From a virus, in IMG/VR virus record IMGVR_UViG_3300031277_000014, positions 1-33,203 of that record: 33,203 nucleotides of DNA, one strand, 5' to 3'. A program made the translations under genes and the position numbers. Positions 1-4,768 of the stretch are shown in pieces. Positions within the stretch are counted from its first letter, which is position 1, and each line of letters starts with the position of its first letter. The notes under the pieces were generated by a model, which saw only the letters and a program-made list of their open reading frames with translations, did no database searches and was not told the origin of the DNA.

Positions 1-201
1 GTCCGGTACGTGCAGGGCCTGCGGGCCGGGGACCTCGTGGTGCGGGCACCGGTGGGGCCGCCGGAGTGCCCGGAGCATCCGGGGCAGCCGGCGGGTCGGT
101 GTCGGGAGTGTGAGCGGGCGAGTGTGCCGGTGGCGTTGGTGGCTGGTCTGGTGGAGGGGCTCCGGGCGGCGGTGAGAACCTCCCACACCGTAAACGTATG
201 A
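1..201 (+). CDS. Partial zinc-ribbon-like hypothetical protein (5' end outside window)
   Basis: The reading frame is open from the first base and ends at TGA 199-201, so the true start is probably upstream; a GTG at 10 is the first possible internal start. The visible 60 or so residues contain a CPEHPGQPAGRCREC motif (Cys-x2-His then Cys-x2-Cys), a pattern common in small actinobacterial zinc-binding proteins and at protein C-termini. I cannot assign a function. The stop codon lies inside the TATGAT motif that appears to drive the next gene. Confidence 0.5.
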   Translation, partial: VRYVQGLRAGDLVVRAPVGPPECPEHPGQPAGRCRECERASVPVALVAGLVEGLRAAVRTSHTVNV

Positions 202-210
202 TACGATGTT
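190..210 (+). promoter_or_regulatory. Promoter-like motif copy 1 (GTAAACGTATGATACGATG)
   Basis: TATGAT at 198-203 is a good sigma-70-type -10 hexamer, preceded by GTAA-n-C. The same context (TAA, short gap, TATGAT, then ATGgT or ACGATG) recurs at about 895, 4035 and 4661. No convincing -35 is seen. The ATG at 214 lies only about 10 nt after the hexamer, so the transcript would be leaderless or nearly so. Confidence 0.5.
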
Positions 211-213
211 GCC

Positions 214-452
214 ATGACCACCACACAGATCGAATTGCCCAATAGGATCTCTATTACGGATTACGTCAAGAACTGGGCAAACGAGACAGAACTCGGGTTC
301 TCACCTGGCGTCTTTCCGGCCAGGTCCGGATCGCGTCGTCCGGGCCGATCCTCGCGGAGGACAGCGACGTCCCCGCGGAACAGATCATCCGGATCGTCGT
401 CGAGGCGGTGGAGGGCCTCGACCTCTTCGGGTTGGTTGACCCCGATGCCTGA
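214..452 (+). pseudogene. Small early gene, apparently frameshifted near position 290-300
   Basis: The ATG at 214 follows the promoter motif and opens a plausible frame for about 28 codons (MTTTQIELPNRISITDYVKN). From about 300 to the stop TGA at 450-452 the coding signal (nearly every third position G or C, reading EDSDVPAEQIIRIVVEAVEG) lies in the -1 frame, which has no usable ATG, GTG or TTG of its own near its beginning. The two halves therefore look like one protein of about 78 residues split by a -1 shift: a decayed gene, an assembly indel, or less likely programmed frameshifting, since I see no canonical slippery heptamer. The stop overlaps the next gene's ATG (445). Function unknown. 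Confidence 0.5.
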
Positions 453-897
453 GCAGCTGTCGCTGTTCGAGGACCAGGACGTCCAGGACGTCCCGTGCCG
501 GTGCCCCTGCTGCGGCGCCACCGGCACACTCCAGGACCTCATCGCCGGCCAGCATCTGTCCCTGCACGATCAGCGGACACATACCGGTGAGCTCGTCGCG
601 TGTCTGGCCCAGCGCCTCGACGCCGAGGCCGAGGCCCGACGCTGGGAGGGTCCGCTCCCGGAGGAGTACACGAGGTTGACCACGATCAACCCCGACGGCA
701 GTCGTGTCATCTACACCTACGAGGGTTTCACCGATGCGCCGGCCCGTGAGCAGCCGGGTTGGCGGTGTCCGACCTGTGGGCTCGTCGAGTTGAGCCCGGC
801 CCGACTCGCAGCACACCACGGCGTCCTACCAGGAGACCAAGCCTCATGGAGACGCGCGAGGTGCTGGTCCACGATAGGTACCCCCCTCACTGGCTAA
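445..897 (+). CDS. Small protein with two Cys/His clusters (zinc-binding hypothetical)
   Basis: The start ATG at 445 overlaps the end of the previous coding frame (ATGCCTGA), the tight packing usual in this phage. The 150-residue product begins MPEQLSLFED and has two metal-binding-like clusters: CRCPCCGATG near residue 15 and CPTCG followed by a His-His pair near residue 115. The centre is Glu/Ala-rich and probably helical. The last 17 or so residues use rare codons (AGA, AGG, ATA). An ATG at 846 in another frame overlaps a TCATGG where this phage usually has a TGATGG stop-start, so the original stop may have been lost by one base change. Function not recognised. Confidence 0.55.
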   Translation: MPEQLSLFEDQDVQDVPCRCPCCGATGTLQDLIAGQHLSLHDQRTHTGELVACLAQRLDAEAEARRWEGPLPEEYTRLTTINPDGSRVIYTYEGFTDAPAREQPGWRCPTCGLVELSPARLAAHHGVLPGDQASWRRARCWSTIGTPLTG

Positions 898-911
898 CAT
901 ATGATATGGTT
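895..911 (+). promoter_or_regulatory. Promoter-like motif copy 2 (TAACATATGATATGG)
   Basis: TATGAT at 900-905, preceded by TAACA and followed by ATGGTTACACCA, closely resembles the copies at 190, 4035 and 4661. It sits immediately after the stop of the preceding gene and about 50 nt before the ATG at 958, which has a GGAGGA ribosome-binding site. No clear -35 is visible. Confidence 0.5.
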
Positions 912-957
912 ACACCAGTGGGGGAGACACCACCCACCACACCCACCGGAGGACCCC

Positions 958-1386
958 ATGCGACCGACACCGAAAACGATCACCGCCATCCTCGACGAGT
1001 TGATGATCGAAGACCAGAAGCTCAACATGAAGTTCTTCGGAATCACGGAAACCAACATTCGAATCACGTCGGGAAAAGTCCCGACAATCCTGGATGCCCA
1101 CAGGGCAGCAAACAGCGACGGCGGCGGCCTCCCAGTGCTGAACTACACACGGGACGGCATCAATATCGTCATCTCCATCACCGATGACGAAGAAAGGCCG
1201 GATCTCTTTCCGGCAGAAGTCCTGAGAGTTATGGAATTCGTTCCACAGGAATTCGACGACGTTGAAGTGTACGCCGAGCGCGCATCAGATACATGCTCTG
1301 TTCGCAGAGTCAAATTCGACGTGTGGAACGCGGCGAACAAATGCATATTCTATGGGGGGCTCGGATTTGCTTCTCTGGGTCAGTGA
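958..1386 (+). CDS. Hypothetical early protein, 142 aa
   Basis: The ATG at 958 is chosen over the longer open frame from 901 because GGAGGA sits a few bases upstream and the frame upstream contains the promoter motif. The product (starts MRPTPKTITAILDELMIEDQ, ends near NKCIFYGGLGFASLGQ) is mixed acidic/hydrophobic and looks like a compact alpha/beta cytosolic protein without signal peptide or membrane segment. Its codons are less GC-rich than those of the structural genes, which is usual for early accessory genes. I do not recognise the family. Confidence 0.7.
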   Translation: MRPTPKTITAILDELMIEDQKLNMKFFGITETNIRITSGKVPTILDAHRAANSDGGGLPVLNYTRDGINIVISITDDEERPDLFPAEVLRVMEFVPQEFDDVEVYAERASDTCSVRRVKFDVWNAANKCIFYGGLGFASLGQ

Positions 1387-1399
1387 TGGTCGTGGCCAC

Positions 1400-1426
1400 G
1401 CCTGGGCGTGAGTCTCACGTCCGGGC
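1400..1426. repeat. 27-base imperfect inverted repeat
   Basis: GCCTGGGCGTGAG and CTCACGTCCGGGC flank a single T. All 13 positions pair when two wobble pairs are allowed. It lies just after the stop of the 142-aa gene in a 127-base gap; the rest of that gap (1427-1500) shows nothing else clear. There is no U-run, so it is more likely an operator or an RNA-processing hairpin than a classical terminator. Confidence 0.4.
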
Positions 1427-1513
1427 GGGGCACACGCCTTGGTTCTGACCACGTAGGTGGCACCTGGATCACGACCAGGCAGGACACGCACACCACAACC
1501 GAAAGGAACACCA

Positions 1514-1870
1514 ATGACCACCACCCAGATGTGTACCTGGCAGACAATTACCGGGTCGGCAACAATCGCCGAGACCGTGGAAAAGAAGCTCGCAGGATCT
1601 GCCAGCCCCGTCGAGCTTCGTGCGATCGCGGCCGCCTACGAGGCAGCGTGCGACTACGCCCTCAAAAGACAATGCCCGGTGCTCGAGACCGAGGCTTTTG
1701 TCCATCTCATCGGAGACGTCGTCTATAACGACCCCGATGATTACGAAACGACGGTCGGCGACGTCAAGTCAGTGATCCGTAGCGTGCCCATCGACAAGAT
1801 CATCAGATGTGTTCTCGCCGTGACGCGGCCGACGGTCTGTGACTGCCTGAAAGAACAGCCGGCTGACTGA
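1514..1870 (+). CDS. Hypothetical early protein, 118 aa
   Basis: The ATG at 1514 is preceded by GAAAGGAACACCA, a good ribosome-binding site, so it is preferred over the upstream in-frame start at 1457. The product begins MTTTQMCTWQTITGSATIAE, has a helical Ala-rich middle and ends with a Cys-containing tail (VCDCLKEQPAD). The first residues MTTTQ resemble the start of the broken gene at 214, but the rest does not. No membrane segment and no recognised domain. Confidence 0.65.
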   Translation: MTTTQMCTWQTITGSATIAETVEKKLAGSASPVELRAIAAAYEAACDYALKRQCPVLETEAFVHLIGDVVYNDPDDYETTVGDVKSVIRSVPIDKIIRCVLAVTRPTVCDCLKEQPAD

Positions 1871-1960
1871 CCGGCCCAGCTCGGCTGCGCGCAGGCGCCG
1901 CAGCCCCACGACCTAGCCGAGCACGCCGGAACAACCCGGCCCACACAAAAGGAGACCACC

Positions 1961-2314
1961 ATGGCCCTCTTCCGCAACCTCACCCCCCACTCCGTCACCC
2001 TGATCCAGGGCGACACCCGGACCACTTACCCCGTGGACGGGCCAGCTCCCCGCGTCACCACGATCGAAGAAGCAGACGCTCCCATCCACGACGACGTCAA
2101 CAGCATCGACATCGACGTCATCGTCAGTACCCTCAGCGACGAAGTTACGGACCTGCCGGACCCGCAGCATGGTGTCGTCCTGATCGTTTCCAGGATGACC
2201 GCAGAGGCCGCTCCCACGCGGACGGATCTGGTCTACCCCGAGGGCATCGTCCGGGGACCGGACGGTGTTCCCATCGGATGCCGGAAGTTCGGTAGGGTCC
2301 GGCCCACCGGCTGA
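1961..2314 (+). CDS. Phage/bacterial hypothetical of the 'NLTPH' family, 117 aa
   Basis: The N-terminus MALFRNLTPHSVTLIQGD and the central V(T)DLPDPQHGVVLIVSRM followed by a DLVYP segment match a family of small proteins I recall from bacteria and their phages: NLTPH at the start, a 'LPxPQxGVxxIVS' core, then 'R(D/T)D(L/V)V(A/Y)P'. Its biochemical role is unknown to me. The ATG at 1961 has AAAAGGAGA upstream. It is the last gene before the CRISPR array, whose first repeat begins 31 bases after the stop, so array transcription could come by read-through from this gene. Confidence 0.75.
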   Translation: MALFRNLTPHSVTLIQGDTRTTYPVDGPAPRVTTIEEADAPIHDDVNSIDIDVIVSTLSDEVTDLPDPQHGVVLIVSRMTAEAAPTRTDLVYPEGIVRGPDGVPIGCRKFGRVRPTG

Positions 2315-2344
2315 CCTGATGACTGAATGGGTAGTCTGGGTAGT

Positions 2345-2556
2345 GTTGTCCCCGCCCGCGCGGGGGTGATCCCGTCACCGAGGAGGTCTCCCGCGTCGTC
2401 TTGGCGTTGTCCCCGCCCGCGCGGGGGTGATCCGGAGATGGAGCAGTTCACCGCTGCCGTCACCGCGTTGTCCCCGCCCGCGCGGGGGTAATCCGTGGAG
2501 AGCTCTGATCGAGGCACGGACGTACAAGGTGTTCCCCGCGTAAGCGGGGGAGGTGG
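2345..2556 (+). CRISPR. Mini CRISPR array, type I-E repeats, 3 spacers, no cas genes nearby
   Basis: Three 28-base repeats at 2345-2372, 2406-2433 and 2467-2494 are identical except for one base near the end of the third (TGATCC to TAATCC). Each has a CCCCGC/GCGGGG stem, the hallmark of type I-E repeats. Period is 61 bases. Spacers are 2373-2405 and 2434-2466 (33 nt each) and 2495-2528 (34 nt). A fourth, divergent terminal repeat at 2529-2556 (GTGTTCCCCGCG, loop GTAA, GCGGGGG) keeps the stem. The degenerate end is on the right, so the array reads left to right on the plus strand. The leader side (2315-2344) is only 30 bases and not AT-rich. All three spacers can be read as coding sequence without stops (for example WRALIEARTYK in spacer 3), consistent with protospacers in genes. 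No protospacer is seen in this window. Confidence 0.93.
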
Positions 2557-2558
2557 AG

Positions 2559-2588
2559 GGGCCCCGGTGAGAACCGGGGCCCTTTCTG
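2559..2588 (+). terminator. Terminator hairpin closing the CRISPR array
   Basis: A perfect 10-bp stem GGGCCCCGGT/ACCGGGGCCC with a GAGA loop (2559-2582) is followed by TTTCTGT. It begins 3 bases after the terminal repeat and insulates the array from the next promoter at 2602. The U-tract is short, as is common in high-GC hosts. Confidence 0.75.
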
Positions 2589-2601
2589 TGTAGTGGTGGA
2601 C

Positions 2602-2630
2602 TTGCCATGGTGCCTCACGTGAGGCATAAT
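2602..2630 (+). promoter_or_regulatory. Sigma-70-type promoter with palindromic operator between -35 and -10
   Basis: TTGCCA (2602-2607) and CATAAT (2625-2630) are separated by exactly 17 bases. The spacer is filled by a perfect 16-base palindrome TGCCTCACGTGAGGCA (2611-2626), which overlaps the -10 by two bases. A dimeric repressor bound there would block RNA polymerase. It drives the gene at 2662. Confidence 0.7.
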
Positions 2631-2661
2631 AGTGGCAACACCAACCACCACGGAGGACATC

Positions 2662-2982
2662 ATGGGTACTCGAACCGTGTACGGACACTTCAGCGACTTC
2701 GAGTTCAGCGCCAACACCCCCGCCGACGTCATCACCTCTTACATCAACGGCGCCGGCCCCGACTGGTGCGAGCGCGCTGTCGCGAACGGAGCCTTCCAGA
2801 ACATGGTGGACGACTACACCGCCAAGATCCAGGCCGCCCTTCCCGAGGGCGTCCTCCTCTCGGGCAGCGAGCTGACAGGCCCATACAGCTCGTGCAACGA
2901 CCCGGACCTGAAGAAAAAGATCATCACCGCCATCACCGAGGTGGACCTCGAAGAAATCGTGAAACGTCACGATTTCGAGTAA
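2662..2982 (+). CDS. Hypothetical early protein, 106 aa
   Basis: The start ATG at 2662 has GGAGGA at 2652-2657; an in-frame upstream start at 2632 lies too close to the promoter to be used. The product begins MGTRTVYGHFSDFEFSANTP and ends EVDLEEIVKRHDFE. It is acidic, soluble and probably mostly helical, with no motif I recognise. It is the first gene of a separately regulated unit: its own operator-bearing promoter upstream and a terminator hairpin on either side (2559-2588 and 3253-3291). That suggests a timed or repressible function. Confidence 0.7.
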   Translation: MGTRTVYGHFSDFEFSANTPADVITSYINGAGPDWCERAVANGAFQNMVDDYTAKIQAALPEGVLLSGSELTGPYSSCNDPDLKKKIITAITEVDLEEIVKRHDFE

Positions 2983-2994
2983 GGCACTGGTAAC

Positions 2995-3026
2995 GGCCCG
3001 CCTGACCCTCAGGGGCCAGACGGGCC
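2995..3026 (+). promoter_or_regulatory. Intergenic hairpin upstream of small DNA-binding gene
   Basis: GGCCCG(c)CTG and CAG(a)CGGGCC form a 6+3 bp stem, with an alternative inner stem CCTGA/TCAGG. There is no U-run. It may be an attenuator or mRNA-stabilising structure between the 106-aa gene and the 63-aa gene. Confidence 0.35.
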
Positions 3027-3045
3027 ATCACCATGAGGAGAAAAA

Positions 3046-3237
3046 ATGGAAGAGTGGAACTATCCGAAGATAGCCGAATTCCTGAAGACGCCGTCTCTGG
3101 GATCTACTCGGAAGACCTTGTCCCGGTGGGGTGTCCGCCCCCTCCGATACGTGCTGGGTCCCTCGGGGCGTCCCGAGGCCCGGTACGACGCGGCCGCGGT
3201 CCGAGCAGCACACGCCACCCGCCCCAGAAACCACTGA
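3046..3237 (+). CDS. Small helix-turn-helix protein, excisionase/MerR-like, 63 aa
   Basis: The start ATG at 3046 has GAGGAGAAAAA directly upstream. The sequence IAEFLKTPSLGSTRKTLSRW (residues 9-28) followed by GRPEARYDAAAVRAA near the C-terminus has the layout of short winged-helix DNA-binding proteins (excisionase, AlpA or MerR type), where a helix-turn-helix is followed by a 'GRxxxRYxxxxV' wing and helix. Such proteins in phages act as directionality factors or small regulators. It ends just before a strong terminator. No integrase was seen in the window, so an excisionase role is only a possibility. Confidence 0.6.
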   Translation: MEEWNYPKIAEFLKTPSLGSTRKTLSRWGVRPLRYVLGPSGRPEARYDAAAVRAAHATRPRNH

Positions 3238-3252
3238 CGACGTAGCCCCGAC

Positions 3253-3291
3253 GTAGCCCCGATCTCCGACGATCGGGGCTACACCCTTTTT
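3253..3291 (+). terminator. Rho-independent terminator
   Basis: An 11-bp stem GTAGCCCCGAT/ATCGGGGCTAC (3253-3263 and 3272-3282) is followed by ACACCCTTTTT. This is the best intrinsic terminator in the left region. The left arm is preceded by a second copy of CGTAGCCCCG (3241-3250), which could form an alternative stem. Confidence 0.85.
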
Positions 3292-3301
3292 GTCAGGACC
3301 C

Positions 3302-3517
3302 TCACATCCCGGTACTCCGGTAGGACCAGAAGACCATTTGGAATACGGCATTTCCCGCTGCCTCCCAAGATCTTCTGATCTCGAGACTGAGGCAGGACCA
3401 TGCCGGGAGTGACTCACCGGAAACCAGCGATACCCCGCCCGCCTCCTTCACGTACGCCTCGTACGCGATCTTGCCGAGCGCTACAGGAGAGAACACCGAA
3501 CTCGTATCACCGATCAT
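3302..3517 (-). CDS. Small phage protein of the 'YEAY...GGxSLVSGxxLPxW' family, 71 aa
   Basis: This is read on the minus strand, against all its neighbours. The segment IAYEAYVKEAGGVSLVSGES followed by LPAW, then IRRSWEAAGNAV matches a small actinophage family I recall (YxAY, GGxSLVSGxxLPxW, then xxRxAWxAAxxAV). Third codon positions are consistently G or C, supporting coding. ATG 3517 is preferred; ATG 3526 and TTG 3535 are alternatives, and none has a strong ribosome-binding site. Its start overlaps the plus-strand start at 3516 within the same CATG. Function unknown. Confidence 0.65.
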   Translation of the reverse strand: MIGDTSSVFSPVALGKIAYEAYVKEAGGVSLVSGESLPAWSCLSLEIRRSWEAAGNAVFQMVFWSYRSTGM

Positions 3518-3872
3518 GGGTTCCATGAGAATCAATCATGCCCGGGCCGCGGCCCGCACGGTCCTGCACGGTGTCCTCGTCGCGGCCGTCGTGATCGCCG
3601 TAACCGCGCCGCAGGTTGTCCAGACCCTCGGTCTTGAGGGGACCGGTGGGGTGGTCGGGGGCCTGGTGATGGCGTCGGTCGTCATCGCGCGGCTGATGGC
3701 GCTGCCGGCTGTCGAGGCCCTCCTGCGGCGCCTCGGGATCTCCGTGCAGGACATCCACGACGAGCTCGGGGGCGGGCCGGCCGGCGGTGAGGCCGGCGGA
3801 TCTCGGGGATCCGGTGGCAGGTCGGTGGAGGGACATGGTCCGGGGTCGGGGTCGTCCGGGTCGCTGCGGTGA
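3516..3872 (+). CDS. Holin-like small membrane protein, 118 aa
   Basis: Two hydrophobic segments (HGVLVAAVVIAVTAPQVV, about residues 19-36, and GGVVGGLVMASVVIARLMAL, about 45-64) are followed by a charged helix (VEALLRRLGISVQDIHDEL) and a long Gly/Ser tail. Two membrane helices and a hydrophilic tail in about 115 residues fit a class II-type holin. The amidase endolysin lies far away at 28.5-29.2 kb on the other strand, so this is not a classical adjacent lysis cassette. The start is uncertain: ATG 3516 or 3525, with an AGGAGA at 3485 too far upstream to decide. Confidence 0.55.
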   Translation: MGSMRINHARAAARTVLHGVLVAAVVIAVTAPQVVQTLGLEGTGGVVGGLVMASVVIARLMALPAVEALLRRLGISVQDIHDELGGGPAGGEAGGSRGSGGRSVEGHGPGSGSSGSLR

Positions 3873-4057
3873 CGACGGCGCGGAACCAGACGGGCATGGC
3901 GACGGCGTGGCAGGGGCAGTCGCAGCCGGTGCACACGTGGTGCTCTCCGGTGGCGCAGCATCTGGACACGGCCATGATCACAATGGTGACGTGTTGGGAG
4001 TGTCTGGTCAATGTGATACCCCATGGCCACCGTGGTAAGGCGTATGATATGGTGTAG
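3869..4057 (+). CDS. Small Cys-containing hypothetical protein, 62 aa
   Basis: A GTG at 3869 overlaps the preceding stop by 4 bases (GTGA), a translational-coupling arrangement used elsewhere in this phage. The product carries HTWC and CWEC motifs that might bind metal, and its third positions are GC-rich up to the promoter motif at its end. Caution: the opposite strand here also encodes a convincing zinc-finger-like motif (CCATGEHHVCTGCDCPCH on the minus strand around 3918-3972), so either strand could be the real gene. Confidence 0.4.
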   Translation: MTTARNQTGMATAWQGQSQPVHTWCSPVAQHLDTAMITMVTCWECLVNVIPHGHRGKAYDMV

Positions 4058-4066
4058 TCACACCAT
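4035..4066 (+). promoter_or_regulatory. Promoter-like motif copy 3 with inverted repeat
   Basis: GTAAGGCGTATGATATGG contains TATGAT at 4043-4048. It is followed at once by ATGGTGT-AGTC-ACACCAT (4049-4066), a perfect 7-bp inverted repeat, which could be an operator at the transcription start. It drives the 30-residue gene at 4081. Confidence 0.55.
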
Positions 4067-4080
4067 GAAAGGAGCCCACC

Positions 4081-4173
4081 ATGGGTGACAAGGACAAAGA
4101 CAAGGACACCAAGGACACCAGCAAGGACGACGGCCAGACCGTCGAGATTAACCCCTTCGGATGGATGCGCTGA
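4081..4173 (+). CDS. 30-residue charged miniprotein
   Basis: A short gene with all the signals: promoter motif at 4043, ribosome-binding site AAAGGAG at 4068-4074, ATG 4081, stop TGA 4171-4173 and a strong hairpin 15 bases later. The first 20 residues are almost entirely Lys/Asp/Thr (MGDKDKDKDTKDTS...), followed by a conserved-looking hydrophobic end, EINPFGWMR. The low-complexity charged leader and aromatic C-terminus suggest a disordered peptide that binds a partner through its tail, but no family is recognised. Confidence 0.6.
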   Translation: MGDKDKDKDTKDTSKDDGQTVEINPFGWMR

Positions 4174-4187
4174 GTTCCCTGTACGAC

Positions 4188-4211
4188 GTGCCCCCTCCCC
4201 GGAGGGGGCAC
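4188..4211 (+). terminator. Strong hairpin, possible terminator/attenuator
   Basis: GTGCCCCCTC/GAGGGGGCAC form a perfect 10-bp stem with loop CCCG. No U-run follows, and the next ribosome-binding site (AAAGGA) begins a few bases later. It may act as a factor-dependent terminator or limit read-through from the miniprotein gene into the 4232 gene. Confidence 0.5.
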
Positions 4212-4231
4212 ACCCATGAAAGGACGCACCG

Positions 4232-4663
4232 ATGACAGAGCTACTCGGCACACGCCAAGTAGTGGAGATGATCAACTCTTCGGGGTGGAAATCCCGGCAC
4301 GGGACTCCCATGACAGCAGAAAGGCTCCGCGTGGTCCGCGCGGAGGGCTCCCTCGGGGGGTTCCCCGAGCCCGACGCCTACGGAGAAACCTCCGGGTGGC
4401 CGCTCTGGGAACGGGCGTCGGTCCAGCAGTGGATCGACACGCGAGCAGCCCTGCGGGGGCTGCTGTCTACCAGTGAAGTGCGGGCCGCCGTACTCCGACG
4501 GCTCCGCGAGGAGCTGGGGGACGGGATCAGCGTCTCGAATAAGCGTCTACAGAAAGAGCTGAGAGCGCGCTACGGAGCTCCCCTCAGTGATGGGGGGGCT
4601 TATTGGTGGCCGGCGGAGGCGCCGGCGGTGGTCCTGCGGAGCGTCAGGGACACGCAACCGTAA
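4232..4663 (+). CDS. Helix-turn-helix DNA-binding protein, MerR/excisionase-like, 143 aa
   Basis: The start ATG at 4232 follows AAAGGACGCACCG. The N-terminal half, LLGTRQVVEMINSSGW then MTAERLRVVRAEGSLGGFPE and WPLWERASVQQWIDTR, has the MerR-like layout seen in many actinophage 'helix-turn-helix DNA binding' proteins: helix-turn-helix, wing, then 'W..xxVxxWxxxR'. The C-terminal half (AAVLRRLREELGDG, then a basic KRLQKELRARYG) is helical. Likely a phage regulator. It ends directly at the next promoter motif, which it could control. Confidence 0.6.
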   Translation: MTELLGTRQVVEMINSSGWKSRHGTPMTAERLRVVRAEGSLGGFPEPDAYGETSGWPLWERASVQQWIDTRAALRGLLSTSEVRAAVLRRLREELGDGISVSNKRLQKELRARYGAPLSDGGAYWWPAEAPAVVLRSVRDTQP

Positions 4664-4691
4664 CCGTAACCGTATGAGATGTGTTACCATG
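4661..4691 (+). promoter_or_regulatory. Promoter-like motif copy 4 (CGTAACCGTATGAGATG)
   Basis: TATGAG at 4673-4678 is preceded by tandem CCGTAA units and followed by ATGTGTTACCATG, matching the copies at 190, 895 and 4035. It overlaps the stop codon of the helix-turn-helix gene and precedes a 100-base leader for the recombinase gene. An ATG at 4689 opens a 17-codon frame ending TGA, which could be a leader peptide. Confidence 0.5.
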
Positions 4692-4704
4692 GGAGCACAG
4701 GAAA

Positions 4705-4730
4705 GGGCCGGGGCGGCAAGACCCCGGCCC
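4705..4730 (+). promoter_or_regulatory. Leader hairpin upstream of the recombinase gene
   Basis: GGGCCGGGG/CCCCGGCCC form a 9-bp stem around CGGCAAGA, inside the 5' untranslated region of the gene at 4769. With no U-run it is more likely an attenuator or stabilising structure than a terminator. It overlaps the possible 17-codon leader peptide. Confidence 0.4.
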
Positions 4731-4768
4731 CCCACCACCTGAAGACCACACTACGGTGAAGGAAAACC

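Noticed and set aside
846-1187. Possible gene from ATG 846 with AGGAGA upstream (METREVLVHDRYPPHW...)
   Set aside because: The first 20 or so codons look plausible, but the frame then runs through the promoter motif and as a His/Arg-rich shadow of the 958 gene. At most it is a truncated remnant.
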